Positions 1-11,980 of a stretch of DNA of 64,000 bases are shown here, one piece after another. How positions within the stretch are numbered: the stretch's first letter is position 1; every line of letters begins with the position of its first letter. The translations under genes were made by a program, and so were the position numbers. This DNA is from Clostridia bacterium (lineage in GTDB: Bacteria; Bacillota; Clostridia; Saccharofermentanales; Saccharofermentanaceae): assembly GCA_024403735.1 (NCBI GenBank), contig JAKSRG010000001.1:1-64000 (forward strand). The letters run 5' to 3'. The notes under the pieces are model-generated. The model was not told where the DNA came from and ran no database searches. It worked only from the letters and a program-made list of their open reading frames with translations.

Positions 1-262
1 ACACGGGGATAGCTTATTGATACTTGTCTCGTTAGAGACATTGAGTAAGAAGCCCTCACTTCAAGCATGGAATGCTAAGTGGTGGGAGCATGTCACTGAT
101 ACTCAAGAAAAGCCATATAAGCTTTCAATTTCTATTGGTTATGCGGCTCTTGATCTTAAAAATCAGAGTATGAATGACTTTATGAATACAATCGACAAGA
201 AGATGTATGAGAACAAAGCTGCATATTACGAAGCTAGAGGTAATGACAGAAGAAAAAGATAA
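1..262 (+). CDS. GGDEF-domain protein, C-terminal fragment (5' end outside window)
   Basis: The reading frame is open from base 2 and ends at 262. The translated tail looks like the last third of a GGDEF (diguanylate cyclase) domain: the SISIGYA strand, then a DKKMYENKAAYY helix that is typical of the C-terminal end of the fold. The residues at the position of the signature loop read HGDSLLILV, so GGDEF appears to be replaced by HGDSL, which would remove the catalytic Gly and Glu; this is seen directly but only at the very edge. The protein is therefore probably a non-catalytic c-di-GMP-related or sensory domain. A TTG at 17 could be called as a start but lies inside the domain, so the fragment reading is preferred. 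Confidence 0.75.
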   Translation, partial: HGDSLLILVSLETLSKKPSLQAWNAKWWEHVTDTQEKPYKLSISIGYAALDLKNQSMNDFMNTIDKKMYENKAAYYEARGNDRRKR

Positions 263-287
263 TTAACTACAACGATAGTTTTCGAGC

Positions 288-324
288 AAGGCGCATACTA
301 ATACCTAGTAGCGCCTTTGGATTT
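288..324 (+). terminator. Weak hairpin after the GGDEF fragment
   Basis: AAGGCGC pairs with GCGCCTT and the inner TACTA pairs with TAGTA around an ATACC loop, giving about 12 bp with one bulged A. Only a short T-rich tract follows, so termination may be inefficient. Confidence 0.45.
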
Positions 325-456
325 GGTTAGAATTAAATCCACAAAAGTGTTGAATTCAATAAATTACTAGAATGCTATATTGGTCATATCAATCACAGTT
401 GTATTCTTAATATTTGAATTCATTAGACATAGTAGAGCTAGCAAAAAGTAAACGTA

Positions 457-485
457 TTACTTTGTTAGTTTTTCAGTAGTATAAT
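457..485 (+). promoter_or_regulatory. Candidate sigma-A promoter for the DUF975/CmpB-like gene
   Basis: TTACTT at 457-462 and a perfect TATAAT at 480-485 are separated by 17 bp, about 44 bp upstream of the ATG at 529. The -35 box is poor, so this rests mainly on the -10 box and spacing. Confidence 0.5.
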
Positions 486-528
486 CTCACAATATATGAT
501 TTATTGATGAACTTGAAGGTTGCTAAGA

Positions 529-2154
529 ATGGGAAAAAGAAAATCTGTTATTAATCTTGAACTTAAGAAGATAGCTAAAGATTCATGGAAGGCGTTTAGG
601 AAGAAGTATTTCATGAATGTATTAGTTGTATTTATTACTGGAATACTTGTTGGAGGCTATGCTCTATCTACAAAGAATGCAACTATTGGTACAACGAATT
701 CAGGTGTGAATGCTGAAGTTAGGGCAGTGGTTGATCGAGCAACAGGTAAATCAAATGCCGAAGTTATTGAGAACCTCGTTAATGAATTAGAATTCATGCA
801 TATAGATACGAGATTAGCGCATACGACGGGACAGAAATATACTAGAGGTGTTGTATCTGTATTTGTTAATCAGATAACATCATCGGGTTCTGTTGGATTT
901 GGTATCTTGAATGGTGTGAATACGCTTGTTTTCAAAGGGAACATCTCGCATTCGGTAGTAATCTTTGTACTCGCAATAGTACTATTCCTATTTAATATTT
1001 TTGTTAGAAACTTAATCCTTGTCGGTAAATGTAGATATTTTCTAGAACATAGAAAATATGGAGATACAAAAGCAGATAAATTACTATTTGTTTATAAATA
1101 TGGAAAAATCTCCAACGTTTCAAGAGTAATGGCTATCAGATATGGTAAGCAGTTTCTTTGGAATTTCACAATCATTGGTGGCTTTATAAAGAATTATGAG
1201 TATTCAATGATCCCTTATATTCTTGCTGAGGATCCAACAATTGAGTGGAAAGAGGCCTTCAGATTATCAAAAGAGCTTACTAGAGGCGAGAAGAAGAGAA
1301 TGTTCGCGATGGATGTTCTTTACTATATTGGCTTCATGCTCTCATCTTTTACATATAATTTCCTTTCAGTATTCCTTTTGAATCCATTGAGAGAATGTTC
1401 ATATGCTGAGATCTATATGACACTTAGAGAAGCAAAGGAGAGTGTTCATAGCTCTAGTAAGATTACTAAGGATAGAATGCTCCAGATTTATAATTATTCT
1501 GAAGGTGTTTACCCAGAAAGTGCATTCCCAACTAAGCCACATAAGCTTAGTGGTTGGATGAAGATTGATTATAATCGTAAGTATTCTTTCACAACGATCA
1601 TATTGTTCTTCTTTACATTTGCATTTGTTGGCTGGGCTTGGGAAGTTTTCTATACACTTCTTAACGATGGTGTCTTGGCAAATAGAGGAACTTTATTTGG
1701 TCCTTGGCTTCCTATCTATGGTGTTGGTGGTTTGATCATAATTGTTTTCCTTAAGCCACTTCGTAAGAACCCACTTGTTATGTTTATTGGTGCATTTGTC
1801 GCTTGTGGAATACTCGAGTATTTTACATCCTGGATGTTGGATGTCTTGTTTGATACAAAATGGTGGGATTACACAGGTTTCTTCTTGAATATAAACGGAA
1901 GAGTTTGTCTTGAAGGTTTATTTGTATTTGGATTAGCAGGTGTATCCTTTACGTATATTTTCGCGCCATTATTAGATAACTTGTATGCACATCTTAGTGC
2001 TCAGAAGAGAAAACCAATATGTATCGTATTGCTAGCTTTATTTGCTGTTGATTTGGGCTGGTCTGCGTTCCATCCTAATAAGGGTTCAGGTGTAACATAC
2101 GAGAAGAGCCAGATTGAAGCGTTCCAAGCTGAGGTTAGTGGAGACAATGTATAA
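529..2154 (+). CDS. DUF975 / ABC_trans_CmpB-like integral membrane protein
   Basis: A protein of about 541 residues. The N-terminal part (roughly 1-300) has a basic cytosolic start, a membrane helix near 25-45, further helices near 145 and 270, and the look of DUF975 family membrane proteins. The C-terminal part (roughly 355-510) has four or five hydrophobic segments with the motifs GWAWEV, NRGTLFGPWLPIYG and CLEGL, which are characteristic of the PF06541 family (putative ABC transporter type IV, CmpB-like). No ATPase gene is adjacent, so a transport role is unproven. The ATG at 529 is chosen over a TTG at 520 because GAAGG lies at suitable spacing. Transcription probably ends at the palindrome at 2211. 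Confidence 0.8.
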   Translation: MGKRKSVINLELKKIAKDSWKAFRKKYFMNVLVVFITGILVGGYALSTKNATIGTTNSGVNAEVRAVVDRATGKSNAEVIENLVNELEFMHIDTRLAHTTGQKYTRGVVSVFVNQITSSGSVGFGILNGVNTLVFKGNISHSVVIFVLAIVLFLFNIFVRNLILVGKCRYFLEHRKYGDTKADKLLFVYKYGKISNVSRVMAIRYGKQFLWNFTIIGGFIKNYEYSMIPYILAEDPTIEWKEAFRLSKELTRGEKKRMFAMDVLYYIGFMLSSFTYNFLSVFLLNPLRECSYAEIYMTLREAKESVHSSSKITKDRMLQIYNYSEGVYPESAFPTKPHKLSGWMKIDYNRKYSFTTIILFFFTFAFVGWAWEVFYTLLNDGVLANRGTLFGPWLPIYGVGGLIIIVFLKPLRKNPLVMFIGAFVACGILEYFTSWMLDVLFDTKWWDYTGFFLNINGRVCLEGLFVFGLAGVSFTYIFAPLLDNLYAHLSAQKRKPICIVLLALFAVDLGWSAFHPNKGSGVTYEKSQIEAFQAEVSGDNV

Positions 2155-2210
2155 GAAAGTCCCAGGTTACTCTTGATAACTCAGTAAATTAATGTATAAT
2201 CTACACGAAC

Positions 2211-2248
2211 AAAGGAGTTCACAAATTTGTGAACTCCTTTATTTTTTT
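2211..2248 (+). terminator. Perfect 30-bp palindrome plus T-tract
   Basis: A loop-less perfect palindrome runs from 2211 to 2240 (AAAGGAGTTCACAAA and its complement), followed by ATTTTTTT. It ends the upstream gene and separates it from the atp operon. It also argues against starting the next gene at 2192, because translation would then run through the hairpin. Confidence 0.85.
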
Positions 2249-2299
2249 GCTCAAAATTATGATAGAATATTTGGGATATGTTCCAAAGGAGATAAGAGT

Positions 2300-2766
2300 T
2301 TGAGTAAGGTTGATTCAACAATTAAGGCTGAGACTAAGAATATAGCAATAGCAGTTCTTATTCTTAGTGCACTTCTTGAAGCTGTTTACTTAATTCTTGG
2401 TCTGTGGAATTACACAGTTCTTCTAGGTAATCTTCTTGGTGGTGCAGCAGGTATTTTGAATTTCTTCCTTATGGGTCTTGGACTTCAGAGCGCTTTGAAG
2501 AAGGATGCTAAGGATGCGAAGACAACTGCTAAATTCTCTTATACATATCGTTACATCATTTTGGGTGTTGTCATTGTAATTGGAATATTCGTTCCAATCT
2601 TTGATATGGTAGCTACAATTGCGTCATTATTCTTCTCATCATTGGGAGTTTATGTTAGATTTTTTGTAACAAAGCGCAATAATAATGTTGCTCCAAGTAT
2701 TACTTCTGATAGTTCAGACGAGACAACAGAAGGAACAGATAATATGACTAAGGAGGTTAGTGAAGA

Positions 2767-2770
<4 letters not shown>
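2300..2770 (+). CDS. ATP synthase subunit I-like membrane protein
   Basis: A protein of about 156 residues with four predicted membrane helices (about 12-30, 38-58, 78-98, 103-120), at the position where bacterial atp operons carry the poorly conserved atpI gene. Members of that family are thought to assist c-ring assembly or Mg2+/Na+ handling; the assignment here rests on topology and position, not on a recognisable motif. A TTG start at 2300 is chosen because AAAGGAGAT lies 6-7 bases upstream; an upstream in-frame start at 2192 would overlap the terminator. The last codon overlaps atpB by ATGA, which indicates translational coupling. Confidence 0.7.
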
Positions 2771-3944
<1,174 letters not shown>

Positions 3945-3969
3945 TTAATTACAAGTACGGTTAGAAGCT

Positions 3970-4470
3970 ATGAATGAATTAGATGTTATATCAGTCAATA
4001 TATGGCAGATAATTATTTCGTTAGCAAACCTTGTAATTTTGTATCTTATCTTTAGAAAGTTCCTTTTTAAGCCTGTTAAAGAAATCGTTGCTAAGCGTAA
4101 CAGCGAAGTAATGGCTGAGTATGACAAGGCTACTAAGGCTACTAATGAAGCTAATGAATTAAAGGCTTCATGGGAAGAGAAGATGCAGACTGCAGACGAT
4201 AAGGCTGATGAGATTATTAAAAATGCCATAGAGAAAGCAGACCATAGAAGCGAAGTTTTGCTTTATGAGTCCAGAGAGAAAGCTGAGTCTATTATCAGAA
4301 AAGCTAAGGCTGAAGCTGAGAGAGACAAGCTTGATGCTCAGGCTACTATTAAGCAGGAAATCGTTGGTGTATCTGCTGCTATTTCTGAAAAGATTATCGG
4401 TCGTGAAATCAACATGGAAGACCATAGAGATTTGATCGATTCCTTCATCGACAATATGGGGGATGAATAA
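3970..4470 (+). CDS. atpF: F-type ATP synthase subunit b
   Basis: Peripheral-stalk subunit of 166 residues. A single membrane helix lies near 12-32, followed by a long, charged, Ala/Glu/Lys-rich helix (about 40-140) with the right-handed coiled-coil character of b subunits, and a C-terminal region that binds delta. The upstream ribosome binding site is weak, so translation may depend on its neighbours. The stop overlaps the atpH start by one base (TAATG). Confidence 0.95.
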   Translation: MNELDVISVNIWQIIISLANLVILYLIFRKFLFKPVKEIVAKRNSEVMAEYDKATKATNEANELKASWEEKMQTADDKADEIIKNAIEKADHRSEVLLYESREKAESIIRKAKAEAERDKLDAQATIKQEIVGVSAAISEKIIGREINMEDHRDLIDSFIDNMGDE

Positions 4471-4997
4471 TGAACGGTAACGCTAAAGAATATGCATTAG
4501 CTATATTTGCTGTTGCTTTGGAAAATGATTCCGTAGAGCAGGTTCATGAAGATTTATTGCTTGTTCGTGATGCTTTGGTAGAAAATCCAGAGTATAAGGA
4601 TTACTTGGTTAATCCAGCTATTCCTAAGTCAGAGAGAATGGCTAATCTTGAATTAGTTTTCTCTGAGCAGGTTTGTGATGATGTTTTTGCTTTTCTTAAT
4701 ATCATCTGTGATCACGGCGATGTTTTCACTTTGGAGCCAGCAATTGAAGAGTTTAATGTTATGTTTGAATCTCATATGAGGATGGCAAAGGCAGTTATTA
4801 CTAGTGCTGTCGAGCTTACTGAAGATGAGAAGACAAAGCTTATTACTAAGCTTCAGGCGGTTACAAAGAAGAACGTTGAAGCAGTATATGTTATCGACAA
4901 GAGCTTAATAGGTGGCGTCACAGTAGATGTTGATGGCAAGTTTTATGATGGTAGTGTTCGTAAGAACCTCAAAAATTTAAAGGAAGTGATATCTTAA
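4470..4997 (+). CDS. atpH: F-type ATP synthase subunit delta
   Basis: A 175-residue OSCP/delta subunit that links the b stalk to the top of the alpha3beta3 head. The N-terminal helical domain begins with [12 protein letters not shown] and contains the family's [10 protein letters not shown] region; the C-terminal part holds [22 protein letters not shown], the conserved GG(V/I)...D..iDgSv.. signature of this family. It overlaps atpF by one base and is one base from atpA, so it is coupled to both. Confidence 0.95.
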   Translation: MNGNAKEYALAIFAVALENDSVEQVHEDLLLVRDALVENPEYKDYLVNPAIPKSERMANLELVFSEQVCDDVFAFLNIICDHGDVFTLEPAIEEFNVMFESHMRMAKAVITSAVELTEDEKTKLITKLQAVTKKNVEAVYVIDKSLIGGVTVDVDGKFYDGSVRKNLKNLKEVIS

Positions 4998-4998
4998 T

Positions 4999-6498
4999 AT
5001 GAGCAGAAAGCCAGAAGAAATCAGTAATATCCTTAAGGAACAGATTAAGAACTACAAAAACCGCGTTGATATGGGCGAGGTTGGTTCAGTTGTACTCGTA
5101 GGTGACGGTATCGCTAGTGTATATGGTCTTCGTAATTGTATGTCTACAGAGCTCTTGGAGTTCGAAGATGGCAGTGTAGGTCTTGCACAGAACCTAGAGA
5201 GTGAGACAGTATCTGTTGCTATTCTCTCTGATAAGAATGATATTAAAGAGGGAACAAAAGTAAAAAGAACTGGCACTGTATTATCAGTTCCAGTAGGTGA
5301 AGGATTCTTAGGTAGAGTTGTAAATCCTCTTGGTGAACCTATCGATGGTAAGGGTGCAATTCATGTTGCAGGTAGAAAGCCTGTTGAAGCAGAAGCTCCT
5401 GGTATTATTGAGCGTCACAGTGTGGATAGACCTCTTCAGACAGGTATTAAGGCTATCGACTCAATGATCCCAATTGGTCGTGGTCAGCGAGAGCTTATTA
5501 TCGGTGATAGACAGACAGGTAAGACTCAGATTGCTATTGATACAATCATCAATCAGAAGGATGAGAATGTTATCTGTATTTACGTTGCTATTGGACAGAA
5601 GGCAACATCTGTAGTTCAGCTCGTTCAGGATTTGACAAGAGCTGGTGCTATGTCATATACAATCGTAGTTTCAGCTACAGCAGCTGAGAGTGCTCCTATC
5701 CAGTACATTGCTCCATATTCTGGTTGCGCAATGGCTGAGTACTTCAGAGAGCAGGGTAAGGATGTCCTCATTATTTATGATGACCTTTCTAAGCACGCTG
5801 TTGCATATCGTGCACTCTCACTTCTTATTAGAAGACCTCCAGGACGTGAAGCTTATCCTGGTGACGTATTCTATTTGCATTCAAGACTTCTTGAGCGTGC
5901 TGCATGTGTAGATGATGCATTTGGTGGCGGTTCAATTACTGCTCTTCCAATTGTTGAGACACAGGCAGGTGACGTATCTGCATACATTCCTACTAATGTA
6001 ATTTCAATTACAGATGGACAGATCTTCCTTGAGACAGAGCTTTTCCACAGCGGTATTATTCCTGCTGTTAACCCTGGTATTTCTGTAAGCCGAGTTGGTG
6101 GATCTGCTCAGGTTAAGGCTATGAAGAAGGTTGCTGGTGAACTTAAGCTCCTCTATTCACAGTATAGAGAGCTCCAGGAATTCTCACAGTTTGGTAGCGA
6201 TCTTGATGCTGATACTAAGGCAAGACTTCGTCTTGGTGAGAGAATTGTAGAAGTTCTTAAGCAGGGTATTAATACTCCAATTCCAGTAGGTTGTCAGGTT
6301 GGTATTATCTATGCTGTTATTCGTGGATATTTGAATAGCACACCTGTTAATAAGGTTAAGGAATTTGAGCAGAATCTTTATGAGACACTTGAGCATGAGC
6401 ATCCAGATTGGATGAAGAGAATCGTAAATGGTTCTTGGACTAAGGAAGACGAGGACGAGCTTAAGGAAGTTCTCGAGGGTCTTACAAAGAAAAACTAA
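4999..6498 (+). CDS. atpA: F-type ATP synthase subunit alpha
   Basis: Non-catalytic nucleotide-binding subunit of F1, 499 residues, which is the usual length. It shows the N-terminal beta barrel, a Walker A loop GDRQTGKT near residue 170, the Walker B strand [12 protein letters not shown], and the family signature around [14 protein letters not shown]. The start codon lies behind AAAGGAAG located inside the end of atpH. Confidence 0.98.
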   Translation: MSRKPEEISNILKEQIKNYKNRVDMGEVGSVVLVGDGIASVYGLRNCMSTELLEFEDGSVGLAQNLESETVSVAILSDKNDIKEGTKVKRTGTVLSVPVGEGFLGRVVNPLGEPIDGKGAIHVAGRKPVEAEAPGIIERHSVDRPLQTGIKAIDSMIPIGRGQRELIIGDRQTGKTQIAIDTIINQKDENVICIYVAIGQKATSVVQLVQDLTRAGAMSYTIVVSATAAESAPIQYIAPYSGCAMAEYFREQGKDVLIIYDDLSKHAVAYRALSLLIRRPPGREAYPGDVFYLHSRLLERAACVDDAFGGGSITALPIVETQAGDVSAYIPTNVISITDGQIFLETELFHSGIIPAVNPGISVSRVGGSAQVKAMKKVAGELKLLYSQYRELQEFSQFGSDLDADTKARLRLGERIVEVLKQGINTPIPVGCQVGIIYAVIRGYLNSTPVNKVKEFEQNLYETLEHEHPDWMKRIVNGSWTKEDEDELKEVLEGLTKKN

Positions 6499-6519
6499 TA
6501 TTTATCGAAGGACAAAGAA

Positions 6520-7389
6520 ATGGCAAAGGATATCAAGGTATTACGTAAGAAGATAAAGAGCTTTGATTCGACGCTTCATCTAACTGGAGCTATGGGTCTT
6601 GTTGCGTCTTCAAAAATTCGTAAAGCAACTGATGCGATGCTTGAGGGTCGTAAATATCTTGAGATTATCACTAATGTTGTTGATGATCTTATCAAGTGTC
6701 CTGAATGTAAAAAGAGTGTCTATTTTGGTGTAGATAAGAAGACAACTGAGGAAACTGGCGAGAGTGAGAAGATGGCAAAGCTCATCGTTATTGCTGGTGA
6801 CAGAGGTCTTTGTGGTGGATATAACGCTAATGTATTCAGATTGGTTAGAGATATGGATAACATTGACGTAGTTCCAATTGGTAAAAGAGCCTACGATAGA
6901 TACACAACAGATTTGAATGAGACAGATGATGATATGGCTGAGAATAATGTTTTCGAATCATCTGAGTACTATTCATATGATAAAGCTATGGAACTCGCAT
7001 TAGAGTGCATTAAGGAGTTCAGAGAAGGTAAGGTGGATCGAGTTGGAGTTGTTTACAACAAGTATGTATCAATCTTAACTCAGACACCTGAAGTTAAGTG
7101 GTTATTGCCACTTGAGAGACCTGAAAAGGGTGAAGTAAATACTGGTATCTTTGAACCAGAACCAATGACACTTCTTGATGATATTGTTCCACAGTATGTA
7201 GCTGGTGTTCTTTATGCTCTTGTTAAAGAGAGTTTTGCATGTGAAGTAGCTGCTAGAAGAATGGCTATGGACAGCGCAAAGAAGAATGCTACAGAAATGA
7301 TCGAGAATCTCCAGTTGGAATACAACCGTGTAAGACAGGGTAAGATTACTCAGGAAATCACTGAAATCGTTGCCGGAAGTGGCAAGTGA
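6520..7389 (+). CDS. atpG: F-type ATP synthase subunit gamma
   Basis: Central rotor shaft of F1, 289 residues. The N- and C-terminal helices that form the antiparallel coiled coil are visible (KVLRKKIKSFDSTLHLTGAM at the start; ARRMAMDSAKKNATEMI and the following TQEITEIVAG near the end), and the GDRGLCGGYN loop of the Rossmann-like part is intact. It follows atpA by about 20 bases with AAGGA as ribosome binding site. Confidence 0.97.
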   Translation: MAKDIKVLRKKIKSFDSTLHLTGAMGLVASSKIRKATDAMLEGRKYLEIITNVVDDLIKCPECKKSVYFGVDKKTTEETGESEKMAKLIVIAGDRGLCGGYNANVFRLVRDMDNIDVVPIGKRAYDRYTTDLNETDDDMAENNVFESSEYYSYDKAMELALECIKEFREGKVDRVGVVYNKYVSILTQTPEVKWLLPLERPEKGEVNTGIFEPEPMTLLDDIVPQYVAGVLYALVKESFACEVAARRMAMDSAKKNATEMIENLQLEYNRVRQGKITQEITEIVAGSGK

Positions 7390-7398
7390 GGAGAATAA

Positions 7399-8805
<1,407 letters not shown>

Positions 8806-8813
8806 GTTAATAC

Positions 8814-9083
8814 ATGAAGAATTATCATTTGACAGTTATGTCACCAGATGGTGAGATTTTTAACGATGATGTAATAAGCCTTGTTTTACGAGGTGCTGAG
8901 GGTGATTTGGCTATTTTTAGTGGACATATTCCTTTCATTACATCTGTTAGACCTGGTAAATGTGTTATCACCTTAACTAACGAAGAAGAGATTGAAGGTC
9001 ATCTTGAGTCGGGTATTCTTAACGTTAGTAAAGATAGTGTAAGTCTTCTTGTTGGAGATAAAAATCTATTTAAGAAGTCTTAA
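8814..9083 (+). CDS. atpC: F-type ATP synthase subunit epsilon, lacking the C-terminal domain
   Basis: Only 89 residues. The N-terminal beta-sandwich that contacts gamma and the c ring is complete (YHLTVMSPDGEIF start; GDLAIFSGHIPFIT; HLESGILNVSKDSVSLLV), but the two-helix C-terminal domain found in most family members of about 130-140 residues is absent. A terminator begins 23 bases after the stop and no remnant of the missing helices is readable there, so this is not an obvious frameshift. In other species that domain inhibits ATP hydrolysis; its absence implies different regulation. The ribosome binding site is weak. Confidence 0.93.
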   Translation: MKNYHLTVMSPDGEIFNDDVISLVLRGAEGDLAIFSGHIPFITSVRPGKCVITLTNEEEIEGHLESGILNVSKDSVSLLVGDKNLFKKS

Positions 9084-9105
9084 GTAGAATTAAGTTCTGG
9101 ATTAT

Positions 9106-9143
9106 AAAGGTGCCTGTAGTATTACTTGGGCACCTTTTTATTT
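9106..9143 (+). terminator. Terminator of the atp operon
   Basis: AAAGGTGCC (9106-9114) pairs with the GGCACCTTT starting at 9129, followed by a T-rich tract. Confidence 0.9.
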
Positions 9144-9163
9144 TGTGTGAATAGGAGAGTTAT

Positions 9164-9571
9164 ATGGAAGAAAAGATAATTGCTGCTTGTGGTAATGATT
9201 GTTCAGTTTGTCCGAGATATAACAAGGAACCTTATAAGAAGAGTGACAAGGAACTGAATGAAACTGCTATATTATGGCATAAGATTGGTTATCGAGATCA
9301 CGTAGTAACAAATGATGAAATATCCTGTCAGGGCTGTGATGTCAATAATTGGTGTAGATACAATGTCGTGAAGTGTGTGAATAGTAAGGGTATATCTAAT
9401 TGTGGTGAGTGTAATGAGTATCCTTGTGACAATATTAAAGAGTGTTTTGAAGTGACTAAAAGCTTTGAACCTTCTTGCAGAAAAGTATGTAGCGAGAATG
9501 AATATTTGGCATTAAAGAATGCCTTTTTCGAGAAGGAAGCAAATCTCTCGAAATATAAAACTAAAATCTGA
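9164..9571 (+). CDS. DUF3795 family cysteine-rich protein
   Basis: A 135-residue small cytosolic protein starting with AACGNDCSVCPRY, followed by CQGCD, WCRYNVVKC, NCGECNEYPC. The spacing of these Cys pairs is characteristic of DUF3795, common in anaerobes and thought to bind zinc or another metal. Function is unknown. AGGAGAG precedes the ATG. It stands alone between the atp terminator and a VOC gene. Confidence 0.85.
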   Translation: MEEKIIAACGNDCSVCPRYNKEPYKKSDKELNETAILWHKIGYRDHVVTNDEISCQGCDVNNWCRYNVVKCVNSKGISNCGECNEYPCDNIKECFEVTKSFEPSCRKVCSENEYLALKNAFFEKEANLSKYKTKI

Positions 9572-9661
9572 TATATATGTGTTCTAACAATAATATGAAT
9601 AGCTCCGATTGTGATAATCGCGAATTAATGATTGACGGGTAATCCGTATGAGGAGGTTATT

Positions 9662-10087
9662 ATGATTAAAGGTTTAGGACATTGCGCTTTTACTGTTAAG
9701 GACATGGAGAAGACTATTGCATTCTATGAGAATTCACTAGGCTTCAAGAAGGCTTTCGATATTCCAAATGAGAAGGGTGAGCCATGGATTGTTTATATGT
9801 ATGCTGGTGGAACACAGTTTGTTGAGCTCTTCTACGGTGCTACAAATGATATTCCATATAGCGATTTGAACGCAGGTTTCTTCCACCTCTGCATTGAAGT
9901 TGATGATATTCAGGATGCATGGAAGAGAATCGTTGAGACTGGAGCACCTCAGGACGATGCACCAAAACAGGGTGGCGACGGTAACTGGCAGTGCTGGACA
10001 CATGATCCAGACGGAGTTAAGCTCGAGCTTATGCAGATTGGTGAGACAAGTCTTCAGATGGAATTCATCAAGTCACTCAATAAATAA
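9662..10087 (+). CDS. VOC-superfamily protein (glyoxalase I-like)
   Basis: A 141-residue protein with two beta-alpha-beta-beta-beta modules. The four metal-ligand positions of the glyoxalase/VOC fold are filled: H7, E55, H75 and E122, so a divalent-metal enzyme is likely. Whether it is a lactoylglutathione lyase cannot be told; many clostridia lack glutathione, so another substrate is possible. The ATG at 9662 behind GAGGAGG is preferred over an in-frame TTG thirty bases upstream. Confidence 0.85.
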   Translation: MIKGLGHCAFTVKDMEKTIAFYENSLGFKKAFDIPNEKGEPWIVYMYAGGTQFVELFYGATNDIPYSDLNAGFFHLCIEVDDIQDAWKRIVETGAPQDDAPKQGGDGNWQCWTHDPDGVKLELMQIGETSLQMEFIKSLNK

Positions 10088-10101
10088 TTGAAATATAATA
10101 G

Positions 10102-10127
10102 AGCTGGTGCCTAGCATCAGCTTTTTG
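10102..10127 (+). terminator. Terminator after the VOC gene
   Basis: AGCTGGTGC and GCATCAGCT form a 9-bp stem with a CTA loop, followed by TTTTTG. Confidence 0.85.
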
Positions 10128-10165
10128 TTTGAAATATCGCATGTGATTTTTATTAGGCTATGAAG

Positions 10166-10196
10166 TTATCGAAAACACGCTATTTGTTTTCGATAA
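10166..10196. repeat. Perfect 12-bp inverted repeat upstream of pfp
   Basis: TTATCGAAAACA (10166-10177) and TGTTTTCGATAA (10185-10196) flank a 7-base spacer, about 90 bp upstream of pfp and downstream of the VOC terminator. No T-tract follows, so an operator is more likely than a terminator. The same 12-mer recurs in two other intergenic regions (about 43028 and 60926). Confidence 0.6.
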
Positions 10197-10287
10197 GTTC
10201 ACATAAAAAAGCCTCAGATTGTTTACTTTTAATGCAAAATCCATTAGTATAATTAACTGATATTATTTTAATAAAGGAGTATCACTT

Positions 10288-11946
10288 ATGAATCTTTCAC
10301 CACTTCAGAAAGCAAGATATGAGTATCAGCCAAAGCTTCCTGGCATGCTCAGAAATGGTATCGCAGATATCTGCGTAAAGGAAGGCGCTGCTACATCATC
10401 TGTAGCTGATCAGGAGAAGATCGCTGCACTCTTCCCAAATACATATGGTAAGCCAGAGGTTACATTTGAAAAGGGTTCTAACACATCAGCTGCTAAGAAG
10501 CAGGTTGTAGGTGTTATCCTCTCAGGTGGTCAGGCTCCAGGCGGACACAACGTTATCAGTGGTCTTTATGACGCACTTAAGGCTACAAATCCAGAGAACC
10601 AGCTTCTCGGTTTCAAGGGCGGCCCAGACGGACTTCTCAAGAATGATTATGTAGTATTTGATGACAAGTTCATCGATTCTTACAGAAACACAGGTGGTTT
10701 TGATATCATCGGTTCTGGTAGAACAAAGCTCGAGACAGAAGAGCAGTTCAACATCGTAGCAGAGAATGCTAAGAAGAACGGCCTTACAGCAGTTGTTATC
10801 ATTGGTGGTGACGACTCAAATACAAACGCTGCTACTCTCGCTGAGTACATGGCAGCTAAGAACACAGGTATCCAGGTAATTGGTTGTCCTAAGACAATCG
10901 ACGGTGACCTTAAGAATGAAGATATCGAAGCTTCATTCGGTTTTGATACAGCTACAAAGACATATTCAGAGCTTATCGGTAACATCGAAAGAGATGCTAA
11001 CTCAGCTAAGAAGTACTGGCACTTCATCAAGGTTATGGGTCGTTCAGCTTCACACGTAGCTCTTGAGTGCGCTCTTGAGACACAGCCAAACATCTGCCTC
11101 ATCGGTGAGGAAGTTGCAGCTAAGAAGATGTCACTTGCTCAGATCACAAATTACATTGCAGACGCTGTTGAGAAGCGTGGTAACAATGGTAACAACTTCG
11201 GTGTTGCTATTATCCCAGAAGGTATCGTAGAGTTCGTACCTGAGTTCTCTAAGCTTATCGCTGAGATCAACGAGCTTCTTGCAGGTAGCAAGACTGAAGA
11301 GTTCAACGCTCTTCCAGACTGGGCAGCTAAGTATGACTACATCAAGGCTGGTCTTACAGCTGAGTCATTTGCAGTATTTGATATCCTTCCACAGTTCGTA
11401 CAGCAGCAGCTCTTCCTCGAGAGAGATCCACACGGTAACGTACAGGTATCACTCATCGAGTCTGAGAAGCTCTTCTCTGAGATGGTTAAGACAGAGCTTG
11501 CTAAGAGAAAAGCAGCTGGTACATACAAGGGTAAATTCGGTGCTCAGCATCACTTCTTCGGTTATGAAGGAAGATGTGCATTCCCTTCTAACTTCGATGC
11601 AGACTACTGCTACTCTCTTGGTTACAACGCATTCATGCTTATCCAGTATGGTTACACAGGATACCTTTCAAAGGTTTCTAACATCTCTAAGCCAGCTGAT
11701 GAGTGGATTGCAGGTGGTATGCCAATCACAAAGATGATGAACATGGAGCGTCGTAACGGTGCTGATAAGCCAGTTATCCGTAAGGCTCTCGTTGAGCTCG
11801 ATGGTAAGCCATTCAAGTTCTTTGAGGCTAACAGAGAGACATGGGCAGTTGAGACATGCTTCACATTCCCAGGTGCTATCCAGTACTATGGTCCATCTGA
11901 GGTTTGTGATATCACAACTAAGACTCTTGCTCTTGAGCACGAGTAA
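10288..11946 (+). CDS. pfp: Diphosphate--fructose-6-phosphate 1-phosphotransferase
   Basis: PPi-dependent phosphofructokinase that reversibly phosphorylates fructose 6-phosphate in glycolysis. At 552 residues it belongs to the long (plant beta-subunit-like) clade. The phosphoryl-donor loop reads GGDDS (173-177); Asp in place of the Gly of ATP-dependent enzymes blocks ATP. K202 in PKTIDGD (201-207) is the PPi-specific lysine, D205 is the catalytic base, and MGRSASH (250-256) binds sugar phosphate. AAAGGAG precedes the ATG and TATAAT lies at 10248-10253. C-ending codons (AAC, ATC, TTC) are commoner than in neighbouring genes, suggesting high expression. Confidence 0.97.
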   Translation: MNLSPLQKARYEYQPKLPGMLRNGIADICVKEGAATSSVADQEKIAALFPNTYGKPEVTFEKGSNTSAAKKQVVGVILSGGQAPGGHNVISGLYDALKATNPENQLLGFKGGPDGLLKNDYVVFDDKFIDSYRNTGGFDIIGSGRTKLETEEQFNIVAENAKKNGLTAVVIIGGDDSNTNAATLAEYMAAKNTGIQVIGCPKTIDGDLKNEDIEASFGFDTATKTYSELIGNIERDANSAKKYWHFIKVMGRSASHVALECALETQPNICLIGEEVAAKKMSLAQITNYIADAVEKRGNNGNNFGVAIIPEGIVEFVPEFSKLIAEINELLAGSKTEEFNALPDWAAKYDYIKAGLTAESFAVFDILPQFVQQQLFLERDPHGNVQVSLIESEKLFSEMVKTELAKRKAAGTYKGKFGAQHHFFGYEGRCAFPSNFDADYCYSLGYNAFMLIQYGYTGYLSKVSNISKPADEWIAGGMPITKMMNMERRNGADKPVIRKALVELDGKPFKFFEANRETWAVETCFTFPGAIQYYGPSEVCDITTKTLALEHE

Positions 11947-11980
11947 TTAGATTTCTCAATTGAGATTAACTAGTTAATTC

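Noticed and set aside
2192-2299. N-terminal extension of the AtpI-like protein
   Set aside because: It would translate through a 30-bp terminator palindrome and lacks a ribosome binding site; the TTG at 2300 has one.
9084-9105. Frameshift hiding the missing part of atpC
   Set aside because: Only 22 bases separate the stop from the terminator, too short to hold the missing domain in any frame.
10680-11102. Long antisense frame inside pfp (about 140 codons)
   Set aside because: It lies opposite the highly biased coding frame of pfp, has no ribosome binding site and encodes no recognisable domain.
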